Shown here: positions 21,350 through 32,070 of the stretch, piece after piece
Position numbering within the stretch: the first letter of the stretch is position 1
Layout of the letters: the number at the start of each line of letters is the position of its first letter
Assembly (NCBI GenBank): GCA_021234155.1
Contig: JAJEKV010000242.1
Coordinates: 496,001-560,000, forward strand
Origin: Isoetes taiwanensis
Taxonomy: Eukaryota > Streptophyta > Lycopodiopsida > Isoetales > Isoetaceae
Length of the DNA: 64,000 nt
Direction: 5' to 3'
Notes under the pieces: generated by a model
What the model saw: only the letters and a program-made list of their open reading frames with translations
Databases searched by the model: none
Told to the model about the DNA's origin: nothing
Position numbers and translations under genes: made by a program

Positions 21350-23630
21350 TGGGGAGACCCATGATGTTTTGCTTCATGATGGTAGAGACAGTTTCACAAC
21401 ATTTACAAGCTCGAGCTGCTCTCGAGCAGGATGACTTAGAAGTTGAGTGCTTGGAAGGCGATGTTGAGAAGCAATTCAAGAGGAAAAGGAAATATACATA
21501 TGTGAAGAGGGTCGGGGAGGAACCAAAGGGGATAGGAAGGAGGAGAGGATGTGCGCTTCCAAGTCAATCAAGAGTGCTCTAAAATCAACATCTTTGCAGG
21601 GACAAATGTGTCAAAAAGCAGGCAAGCAAGTATGTGCCTTAAGAAAAATTTTATTCTCAATCAAGCGGTTCGAGGTTGCGCTTGTTTTGATGTGTTGAGT
21701 GTAACTTATCTGGTAGGCGGTGGGAGGCGAAAGTAGTGGTCACAGGTGGAGTCTTGTCAATTCGCATGGGCGTGGCTTTAGGAGTTGCTTTCAGTCTACG
21801 TTTTATAGTTGAGAGGAAGAGGTTCGAGTTAGGTGGAAAGCAGGCGGAGCATGGTATCTGAGGCTCTAAAGCCTAGATCGTGACACTAGCTACTGAGAAA
21901 GTGTGCTTGATACCTTCATTAGTGAGAATCGGAGAGCATTCCACATAGAAGCAAAAAGGGAAGGATGATATAAGGGAGAATGTTTAAAACTTCCTTCCAT
22001 TCTTAATAAGAAAGAGCATACATAAGGAAGTGGGTGCCGTGGTGGAAGAATTGACGGGGAAAGAGTGTAACCTTGCCCTCTTTTTACAATATTTGGAAGA
22101 AGGAGTTTTCGGGCGTCAGCATAGCAAAAATACAGCATTCTCCAAGTGTAACATATGTGTAGTCATCAGAAATTGGAAAGAACAAAAGATACAAGGGAGA
22201 GGCGTAACCTTTCAATTCAACGGCGGGCACATATGTTGGAACAACGTTCTGTAGGAGTCAATATTGGCATTGGCGTGCATTATCACATCGTTAAGCCAGA
22301 TAAAAGTCACCTTTGCATAATACATGATAAGATGGATCAGGTCAAAACACTCACACCAAAAGTCACCATCTTAGCCAAAGTCTGTTTGGAGAGGAGATCG
22401 CTTGAAGAGCAGCTTAGCGGGGAGCATTGACACATGGTCATGGTGGGCGGGGCTTATGGCCATTTCTCTCTTGATCTTTGGAAGGATGACTCAAACTTTC
22501 ATGTTGGATCACTTTCTAGGATCCTACACTATCTTGAGTTGGGAAGAAGACAAGTGTGGTGATCGTGTGGAAGCGAGAACTACGGTGCAAATTGATGCAA
22601 GCCCTAAAAGATACTCGACCACTTCAAGCATAAGCTAAGCGCGGAGACACAAGAGAAGATGCCTTCATCTTCTAGTGCCAACAGAAGGCTTCAATCCTCT
22701 TCCTCGAAATCTCTACTTACAGTTGGATAATGCATCGGGTCAAAATAAAAATAGATATGTGTTCTCCTACCTCTCTTATTTGACATGGCTTAAGGTATTC
22801 GATGAGATTCGGGTTGGCTTCATGATGGTTGGGCATACTCATGGCGATATTGATGCATTGTTTGGGAACTTTTTCGGCGTTAATGAGTTCATCGGATGCT
22901 CTAACTTTGCACGAGTTGCTTTACTTGTTTAGCAAGTGCAATGCAAAGTCTCTGTTCCATATTTTGTGGATGAAGTTCAGTTGGAAAGGCTTTGTCAAGG
23001 GATATATCACGATAAAGGCCAACGTCTAACAGGCCATACCGACCCATTGCTATTAGATTTAAAATGGATGGGAAATGGCCCATTATGCAATATAAGATCG
23101 GCCAACCCATAAAGAGTGGATTCAGAAAAGGAATAAGAATGTGGAAGGAGGATGAAAATGGTGAGCCAAGCGTTACCAGGGGGGTGCCTAAAAATATCCC
23201 CCAAGGAAGACATTGAAAGATCTCCCCGGCCCCGGTGACAACATCAGCAAGTACATAGCATTATGGAATTCCTTCGCAAAAATCAAAGAAGATAGTGTGT
23301 TTGCCGCACAATTACAAAGCAACTATGGATTTTTGGAACGAGATTCTTGTGTGTTTGGAAGATGTATCTCGGGGGGCGACCTCAAAATGATAACTTTTGG
23401 TTGCGTACAAGGCAAGAACCTCTACAAGCTGCATTTACTCCGGAGGTCGATGAAGCGGCTGTGCTTGTAAGACCTTTGCCTAACGTATTGTGGGCCGGCA
23501 GATGGGCGTCGGTGTTGCCTATGGATGAGTTCGATCCTCATGCACATGTTACAAAAGGTATGTTTGTTTTAGTCCGACCTGGAGCGATGAAACGTAAGCG
23601 TGGTTGGGCTTTCTGAGAAGAAGATGCCAT
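21350..23630 (+). pseudogene. DUF7869-like transposon protein (frameshifted)
   Basis: Pieces in order: a charged region with KRKRKYTYVKR (21470-21515); a Cys cluster SKCNIC (22141-22158); an Arg/His helix followed by CIIHDKMDQVKT (22312-22347); the core LQLDNASGQNKNRYVFSYLS (22710-22770) and VGHTHGDIDALFGNFFGVNE (22826-22885); and a C-terminal part VRPLPNVLWAGRW (about 23466-23504). D-N-x-x-G-Q-N-K-N-R and G-H-T-H-x-D-I-D-x-x-F are hallmarks of the DUF7869 family found in mobile-element proteins of plants, animals and oomycetes. The spaced acidic residues suggest an RNase H-like transposase core; that is inference. At least four frame changes break it. It is divergent to the methyltransferase gene and probably supplies the mobility function. 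Confidence 0.6.
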
Positions 23631-24394
23631 CCTAGATCGAGTCTACCAATTATGGTCACATTTATGTATCATGGTGGATGCACGTTGGTCGTGACTATCT
23701 GAGGTTGCTTAACTAAGCGTTGGCGACCCAATCCATCAGATCCATCAAGGTATGGGAAGTTAGATGCCATACATTATGCATGGGATGCAAATGGCAAAAG
23801 ACCGAAGGCATTCGTTCAGATTCCAAAATACATTGTTGACATGTGGGGGGACATAGCATTAGCTAAAAGCTCTCGGCATCTCGGTCATGTTCTCGATAAT
23901 TATGTATGTAATTTCTTTTGCTATAATACTTAAGCATTTTGGACAATTAATACATTGTCGATACATCAATTAGCTTTCATTATGCTTATACTAACATCCT
24001 TACATCTTTTATAATAGGTGTTTAATACACATCATTACATCTGATGCACACATTATTGATGGCATACATATAATTTAGATGCACATATTATTGATGGCAT
24101 TATAGAGTCGATGATTCACTCATCATCAATCCGCTATTGTGATCGCATTATTTCGTAGGCATAGGCATGCCGGGGAACCCAAAGAAGATGGATCACAACA
24201 CGAGTAAGGCCGGGGCAATGACACTCACGACCTTCTGCTTTGGATTGTAAGTAAGGATCCAGCTTAACACCTTTATGTATGCAGCGATTAATATCATTGT
24301 AGCTCATGGAGCAAAGAATGGTCTCAAACCGATCTTCATAAATATTATAAGCCATGGGAGATGAATGACTTTAATGGGTACTGCTTTTATAGTC

Positions 24395-24530
24395 GTTGTA
24401 GAATTATTGGTATAATACTTTAGCATTATTGGTATTATCGTGAGCATTATTGGTATTATCACCCAACATTATTGGTATTATACTTCAACATTATTGGTAT
24501 TATCACTTTTCAACATTATTGGATTAAAGT
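24395..24530. repeat. CATTATTGGTATTAT minisatellite
   Basis: About six units of CATTATTGGTATTATC/ACTTCAA, roughly 24-28 bp each, in the right copy before its terminus. Confidence 0.75.
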
Positions 24531-24559
24531 AGCTATAAATTCTTTTACCTTGTTTTCAC

Positions 24560-24995
24560 TTCTCACTTTTCATCCTTATTGCTTCTTGCTCCTTCATCTT
24601 CCTTGTTCCTTGATCTTCTTGCTACTTGATCTTCCTTGTTCCTTGATCTTCTTGCTACTTGATCTTCCTTTGTTCATTGCTTCTTGCTACTTGATCTTGA
24701 TCCTTGTTCCTTGCTACTTCATTCCGGTGCTCCTTGCTACTTTGATCTTGTTCCTTGCTCTTGATCTTGCTACTTGATCTTGTTCCTTGCTACTTGATCT
24801 TGATCCTTGCTTCTTGCTCCTTGATCTTCCTTGTTCCTTGATCTTCTTGCTACTTGATCTTCCTTGTTCATTGCATCTTGCTACTTGATCTTGATCCTTG
24901 TTCCTTGCTACTTCATTCCGTGCTCCCCGCCACTTGATCTTGTTGCTTGCTCTTGAACTTGCTACTTGCTTTCTGCTCTCCGTGTTCCTTGCTCC
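24560..24995. repeat. CTTGCTACTTGATCTT minisatellite with ~196-bp higher-order period
   Basis: Short units CTTGATCTTCCTTGTTCC and CTTGCTACTTGATCTTGATC are arranged so that a longer block ending TTGCTACTTCATTCCG(G)TG recurs at about 24711 and 24906. Noncoding; its proteins are artefacts. Confidence 0.75.
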
Positions 24996-24999
24996 GGTC

Positions 25000-25640
25000 G
25001 GTGATCCTTGCTTGCTTTTGCAAATGATTGGACCCAATCCTAGGCTACTCGGGCATGCCCCAGGCCGCGGCTGGAATGGATGAGCTATGGGACCATTTCT
25101 TGGAGTGGAGGTTGCGCCACGATCCCACCAAGGAGCTTACAATGGAGTTGATCAACTTCATTCAGAGTGATTTGATTGTGGTCATGAGCCACGATGGAAA
25201 TTAATCCATCTGAATGTTATAGGAGACTTGCAATGAGGGGAATGCTTGAACCCCCTCCTTATCCGGGCGAGATGCTACAGCAATTGAGGCCTCTTCTTCG
25301 TCTTTGGATATTTAGCACACTCTGGATGCATACATATCGAGTTCATTCATAAATTTGTAAGGGACAGATGTATGGCCTTATTAGGGTGTACTACAACGTT
25401 TAAACGGTTTTGTGGAGTTGGGTCCGCTCTTCTTCCGTGAGTATTATCCCTGTGGAATTACTTTTTCTAATGACTAGGTACCCCATATGGTGGGAAGAAT
25501 CAGCTGGGATGAGCGTGAGCTCTTGACTCTAACCCGGTCGTGGGTTAGACCCTCGCAGCGAAGGGAAAGGGGAAGGGGAAGGGTTAGGAAACCTGGGGAA
25601 GGTTACTAGGGACATACATAGTTCATACTTGGTCTCCTAT
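25000..25640. other. No gene recognised; element interior
   Basis: Contains a GGGAAAGGGGAAGGGG tract near 25562-25585 and a TCTAACCCGGTCGTGGGTTAGA inverted repeat around 25528-25550. No coding domain seen. Confidence 0.4.
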
Positions 25641-25861
25641 TGTGTTTGGAAGTTGGTATATGATACCGTAGTTATTACGTTCTCTAAATATTCATGTATG
25701 TATGATACGGTAGTGCACCGCAGTATACAACCCCCAGATAAGGTCTATGATACAGTGGTACCGCATTAACGTGTATACAACCCATGCATAAGGTCTATAC
25801 AACCCCCATAATAAAAAAATTCCAGTTTACTAAAAATTTTCCCATTATAATAAAATTGTGC
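25640..25861. mobile_element. Right terminus of the large element
   Basis: Matches 17590-17919 including ACAACCCCCAGATAAGGTCT and the final AAATTGTGCTT. The next base pairs are an LKR/SDH exon, so the boundary is sharp. Confidence 0.7.
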
Positions 25862-26445
25862 TTCATACTTTCCAAATGCCACAAGTCTCTTTCCATCATC
25901 TCCAACAATTAGCTCATAGTCATAGAGAGAGATTTTCTTCTTGAGAACCTGAAATAGTGTTTCTATGGTATAAGATCGTTGCAAAGAATGATCTATATGT
26001 ATAGGGACCGAGAAGCACCTCATCTAGAAGTGGCATATTCTCGAGGGTTGTGACTTGTGTGTATGAGAGAAAAAGAATATGCCCTCTGGGAAGAAGCATC
26101 CCTAGCTGCATGTATTTCTCAATGTAAGACTATGCTCCAAAATATGTCGAATTTCAATTTTAGTAACACAACTTACCTTAGGCTGCTTTACGCCAAGAAT
26201 AAGACCACATTCAGAAAGATCTTCAGAGATCCCACATCCCACATCCTCATATTCGGAGTTTCGAAATACCCGCTTAGTACATGGCTGCACGATAATCCTG
26301 CATACTTTACTATTGTGATTGCCATGCAAGAGCTTTTCACAATGAGAAGGAGATAATGGTGCCCTCCGCTCCCATTTATCATGAACCTCTTTTGAAATGC
26401 CTACTACTTTGTTTCCCAGCATTCCGACCTGACATGGAAATGAAG
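25862..26445 (-). pseudogene. LKR/SDH 5' fragment (lysine-ketoglutarate reductase domain)
   Basis: Exon A (26177 to about 26422) starts MLGNKVVGISKEVHDKWERR and contains YEDVGCGISEDLSECGLILG, the N-terminus of plant bifunctional lysine-ketoglutarate reductase/saccharopine dehydrogenase, the first enzyme of lysine catabolism. Exon B (26019-26105) encodes FFSHTHKSQ...ENMPLLDE but needs two frame changes. Exon C (25948 down to 25862) reads VLKKKISLYDYELIVGDDGK and RLVAFGKY, then stops at the terminus of the large element. Introns are GT-AG. The rest of the reductase and the dehydrogenase half are not found to the left. Just upstream, ACCTCAAATGGTTCTGAGAG occurs twice (26484 and 26510). Confidence 0.85.
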
Positions 26446-27299
26446 AAAAAAAATTACGATTGCTACTTCGACACCTCAAATGGTTCTGAGAGCATTCTGG
26501 ATCTGTACACCTCAAATGGTTCTGAGAGCATCCGTCGAATGGCTTTGGTCTGCCCTGCCAGTTACCCGGTTGGCAACATCCTCGATCCAGAACGCACCAG
26601 ACCGAGAGTTTACAGGCAACCATGGGTTTGGAGTAGTCACCAGCATATCCTAGGTATATTCTAGCATATACCTAGGATATGCCACAAACCCACATAAACA
26701 AGGGTTTGCCCCCCTAGGGGCAACCCAAAAAATACACGGTAACTGAATATTATCCTATACGATATTAGAGTACAATAACACGACCCAACAGAACACAAGA
26801 AGGGGGCTAGAATATACATGCCTTCTATTCACTTAGCTTTTTTTTGGACATTATCGTGTCGATTGTTCACTCAAGGGGAAGGCGCTGCTGCTAGATGCAT
26901 TCGTTTTGCTTGTATCCGAAGAGCTGATAACACCCCAACTAAACAGTCTTCTTTGAGTCGGTGGAATTGAAGGAATGGATATTAGAACTTGTAGCATTTG
27001 CACTATTTCTGTCATTGATGGACGAGAAGCAGGATCCGTTTCTAGACATAGCAAAGCTATTTGCAGTGCTCTGCTTGCCTGTTTTTTCTGAATTGGCGTC
27101 AAATTGGATATGTCGACTATACACAACGAAAAAGGTGCTCACATCCCCCGGAAAATCCCCATTGAGGAACCGGGGGACTCGAAAGCAATGGGTTATTTTC
27201 TTTACAACGGGGAATTCTTGAACAAAATGGGGGGTTTCTTGAACAAAAAGGGTATATTCTAATGGGGTAATTAGTCGAACTAGAGGATTGCAAATGCAC

Positions 27300-27545
27300 A
27301 TCGGGGTACTTTCAAGAAAGGGGGATTAGGTCAAAAGGGAATTTGTGATGGATTGGGGTATTTTCAAGAAAAGGCGACTGGTTCAAAAAGAGAATTTGCG
27401 AATGGATTGGGGTATTTTCAAGAAAGGGGATTTGGTTCAAAAAGGAATTTCATGAATGGATTGGGGTATTTTTCGAAAGGGAACTGGTTCAAAAGGGAAT
27501 TTGGCGAATGGATTGGAGAATTTTCAAAATAAAAGGGATTGAGTG
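27300..27545. repeat. Left subterminal repeats of the CACTA-like element
   Basis: Four to five units of about 55 bp reading GGATTGGGGTATTTTCAAGA, AAGGGG, GGTTCAAAAAGGAATTT. Subterminal arrays of this kind are transposase-binding regions in characterised CACTA elements; that role is inferred here. Confidence 0.75.
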
Positions 27546-27999
27546 AAAGGAAATTACCGAAAAACTAAAGGATTGCAATAAATACAGTGGTATTTTTCAA
27601 CAAAAGGGTATTTTCAATTAAAAGTAAATTTATGGTTGTATACTTGCTAAATATTCGCTCAAGTCAGTTTGCATTTTCAAACTACTATCTGCTTTCAAAA
27701 TATATAAGGTCATATGTAAGTGGTCGGATCAGCTGATAAGCTAGAACCTTTGCATGAGGGTATCATGCAAACTATTCAACGTTAGGATGAGAACCTTTCT
27801 CATTATGTCAAGAGCTTCCTTGAACATCCATGTCTTTGGGCTCCAACCAAAAAGCAATGTAATATTTTGGTGAGTAAATCCCAATATCTTTTATTCCAAC
27901 TGCAAACAAACAAAGTATCTCATTAGTGAAACATACTTAAACTAAGTTTAACTAACTATTATCCTTTTTATCGCTTTAATGTATATTTAATACTTGGCA

Positions 28000-30900
28000 A
28001 TACCGTGATCCGGATAGAGGCCTCCGCTTCTCAATCCAATTACAGAATGGTATCATTCATCTCAGGAAACACATTGTCTCGTGAAATGCATTATTGTAAA
28101 ACCTTGAAGCACTCACATGCTCAAAAATCTCAAGAATACAATAATTTACATTTGTTATCTCAGATACAATTATATAAGTTGCCCCTTGTTCGTAGAGATT
28201 GAGGTGTCGCCGCTGGACCGCCGACGCACGGAGATCGACCGCCCTCGATGGAGCCACCTCAATCCACTCGAAGCAGTTCTTATTTGGGGCTTTTAATCTG
28301 GGCCCTTGAAGGTGGGGCATTTCATCCGCACCGCCGATTTAAGCAATGCTTTTCTTTGAAGTTTTTTTCCATTGTTTTATTTCCCTAGGGCGGCAAATGG
28401 GTTTTGTCGATCTTTGTTCAAGCAGGATATCCGCAAAATGAGGAACACGAGGTTCGAAGATTTTTTAGAAATGGTCGAAGTTTTGAGTAGCGTAGTTAGA
28501 GCCGAGGCACTTGCTCTACGAAGTTTCAATAGTTCTTGAGAGCATTCTGGCTATGGCGATGATTGTTGGCCTCCCTTGCTGCATCGGATGATGGATTCGT
28601 GGATTCGCTCTCTAGATACAATGGCTAGTGCTTTATCTTTGGACTCGCATCGATTCGGGACTTAATTTTCTTAGATCGATCAAATATGCGTTATTTGCGA
28701 GATTGTATGTTTTGATGTTTGGATTTGGGGATTAATCTTATCCTTTTGATATTGCCACTTCAAAAACATTTGATGTTTGTTCGCATCCGACACCGATGGG
28801 GGCCCTCTTCCTCCAAACACACATTTTGTGGGACGTGGTAAGTATAACACTTAGAGTTGGCAAAGGTAGCTTCATGCTCCAAAATTGTCCACTCTTTTTT
28901 TGAGAAAAAGGATGAAGAAGTAAGTTCAAATGAGTAACGTACTAATAGTCGATTCTTTGTTTATTGATCGTTCCCTCTGTCTCTTTATTACTCTGCGTTT
29001 GAGCGTTACAATGTCATGGAACGTTTAGAAAAACTGGTTTTACGCCCAAGTCAAGTTTTTTTCATGTGTGTTGTGTCCCTTATATCCGGGATGAAGATGA
29101 TGTTATATGGGTATGCCAGGACCACGGCCGAGGATAACAGGGAAGCAAGTGATCATTATACTACTAAAGTTGGATTTCATCGGTAATTGTCAAATTTTCC
29201 ATGTATGTTGCATTTGGTGCAAGCAGCTCTCATCATCTTGTTTTCTTTCGGGATTGGCCATCTCTTGGGGAAGTAAACAATGAGCTTGCAGGTGTTTGTG
29301 GCGGTGATCTTGGACTTGTTGCACAGGTCCATTTCATGTACTTTTAAAACCTTTACCTTCATGTACTTTCATGTACAGGTTTGAAGGGCATTTGGGGCCC
29401 TTTGGGAAGGTGTTTCTTTGGGAGTTTCTGATTCGATAGCGGTAAGGCTTTGTCCGATCTTGATTTTTGTCGGTGTTTTTTATAGTTTGATGGCGGTGAG
29501 GCTTTGTCTCTTGAAATGTCTAGTCCTTTCATGCAAAATAAGCTAACCTAGGGTGCCTCTCTCTTTTTATTTCAAAGACTTCATCGTGATCTTAAAATTT
29601 ACATCGCCTAAGTGTTTGCTTTGCGTGATGTATCGATAATAGTGTTAGTTGATCCGCATATGGATACAACCAACTTCAATACTTAATCGGAGGTATTTGC
29701 GCAGAGATTCTAAGGAGGTTTGCATGATAAATAAATATATTGTCTAATTTATAAGTTTGTTAAAGCCGATTTTGTCATTTCGATTTGCAGGTGTGCTTTT
29801 GGAGAGGGCTCAAATATAAGACATGAGGTTCCTGTAGTGGACGTTGTGGCAGTAATAAACTAAAGTTTGAAGAGCAGATGCATGATTAGCACTTGCTTTA
29901 TGACATGACTCCCTTATGTTTGCTGAGGCCAATGATGGTATGTAATAGTTTTTGTAAAAGACAAGAGGACCCTTGCTTTTCTAGTTAAAACTTTTATATT
30001 AGGTGCAGGGAAAAAATTAAGCATACCATTTATTTTACGATGAAAAATAGTTTGGCTATTTTTTGGAATCTTAGAGTATTTTATAATATATGTTTGGCTA
30101 AAGTTATTATTATCATTACATTTACATGTATATGGAGTTGGCGATTTCTTAAAATTAAATACTCCTTTAAATTTTTGCTTGGCTATTTTTTCTAAGTAGA
30201 AAAGCCAAAAGTGTAAATTGTGTAGCTTAGACATATTTTATTACAATTAATATTAATAATTAAAAAAAAAAACATTTTAACTAAAGCTCACAACATATCT
30301 TATGATAACCATAGTTTGAGCTACATTCAATGCAACGCAACGACACTCTTCTATATATGGTGATCAAACTACACTTATCTTTAACTCTTTCATTCAATGC
30401 AATGACACTCTTCTATCTATCTATCTATCTGTCTGGGTGTCTGTCTATGGTGATCAATTTACACATATCTTTAATCCGTGAAAGAAGATGTTGTTTAGGC
30501 ATTTAGAAGAAAATTGACTATCTATTACAATTCCTTTTTAAGATGCACATGTTGTACATGTGATACGAAAAAAAAAACTACTTTAACTGATATGGTAGAT
30601 GGCTATTCCTGAAAATCTTTAATAAGAATTCATTTTTGTTTGGCTATTAATAGTTTAACATATGATTTTTGTAATAGAGAGAAAGGCTAATCCCCTTTTC
30701 TTTAAGGAAAAGAGGGAAAATAGTTTGGCTAATCCTAAATAAGAAATGGAATACTTGTTTTAAGTATGGCTATTTTTTTTACTTTTTTTAAGAAGTCTCT
30801 ATTCATAAAATTCGCCGCAAAAATTGCCCAGACCCTTAAAAAAATCGCCATTTGGCTATTAATAGCCACTAATTTTTTCCATGATTAGGTGAATGGGCAT

Positions 30901-31700
30901 CTGCTATCTTTTAGTTTAGGACAATGTCATTTGGATTATGTTGTAGAGGGACCTAAGTCTTCCAATGATCTTAAAGAGCATCTTTTGCTAGAAAATGGTT
31001 GTTCACTTGCATGTTCCTTTGATATATTCGTCCTTTTTCTGGAGCTTTGAAAGTAAAAGATGCTAACATGTCTTTCTTTTGTACATTTTTGTGGAGTCTT
31101 GCATAAATTGTTTTGTGAAATTTTTTGCATGATCACAAAGAAGAAGAAATGGGACCACGATCTTTTGCTTTCGGGAAAGTAGTGCGGCCATTATTTGTGT
31201 GAACGATATACTCATGGAGATAGCAACTTTAGCGACTCTGCAAAGAGAGTAGCAGCTGACCTTTCTTTTTTGCATACACGTGAGAGCAAATTTCCAAAAT
31301 TTGCTACTTTAGCTTCATTGGTGTGTTATTTTCCAATTGGGAGCCTATTTTGTTTGTTTCCATCTAATCATTCGGTTGCTAGCTTCAAGGTGTTGCAGTT
31401 GAACCCTGAGGATTATGTTATTGGCTGAATTGTTGCTGAGCATGAGAACGTGGTTTCACCAAATGAATGAGGTCACAACTCTAAAATTTGTGCCTAGTGG
31501 CTCGTTGTGCAGGCAATATCTATGCGTAGTCCATTTTGCCACATGTTCCAAAAGAGATACGAAAATACTTCTATTGTCTTGCTTCTATTTCTGCCATTCT
31601 ACACAGATGCAATTGTTGCATAGCACCTCTTCTTTAAAACATTCTTGAATATCCAGTTCTGTAGGGGATTTTCCTGGCGCACAGGCTTTGCAACTATATA
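28000..31700. other. Interior of the CACTA-like element, no recognised domain
   Basis: Mostly AT-rich. A GC-richer patch at 28200-28325 (GGTGTCGCCGCTGGACCGCC) looks like captured genic sequence but gives no identifiable family. A small CTATCTATCTATCTGTCTG microsatellite is at 30413-30435. Open frames are short and unconvincing. Confidence 0.4.
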
Positions 31701-31829
31701 TCAGATCTTTTTTCTTGATATATCTATTTGTAACTGCTGTTTCTGAAATAATGGGAAATCTTACTGATCAACACTGATCAATTTGTTACTCATCAACTTG
31801 TTTCTAAAAAAATGAGTATTATCATACAA

Positions 31830-32070
31830 ATGATACTAGGGTATTATTACGAATGATACAGTGGTATTATTTGAAACGAGTGTATTATCTTACAAATGAC
31901 AACAGTGTATATTATTTGAAACTGCTATTATTTGAAACAGGGTATTACCATGGTATGTTATTTGAAACAGGGTTTTATCTGAAACAGGGTATTATCTTAC
32001 AAATGATAAACAGGGTATGATCTGAAATAGGGTATTATCTGAAACAAGGTATTATATTTCAAATGATAAC
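31830..32070. repeat. Right subterminal repeats of the CACTA-like element
   Basis: Units of GGGTATTATCTGAAACA and GGGTATTATCTTACAAATGA, about 22-35 bp, repeated some eight times. Confidence 0.7.

Larger units (their letters stand above)
11905..25861. mobile_element. Right copy of large element, nearly full length
   Basis: Runs from the methyltransferase side (truncated near 11905) through the DUF8039/DUF7869 region to a terminus ...AAATTGTGCTT at 25861. The last ~220 bp (25640-25861) match the end of the small derivative at 17590-17919. Content in order: methyltransferase gene (minus), nested derivative 15017-17919, GGCGCC arrays, DUF8039-like and DUF7869-like coding region (plus), minisatellites, terminus. 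The right end lies inside an LKR/SDH exon. A length near 14 kb including the nested insertion is large for a plant TIR element. Both genes are broken by frameshifts. Confidence 0.7.

Noticed and set aside
24470-25040. Leu/Ser-rich and Arg/Lys-rich frames over the CTTGATCTT minisatellite
   Set aside because: Open frames produced by a stop-poor tandem repeat on both strands.
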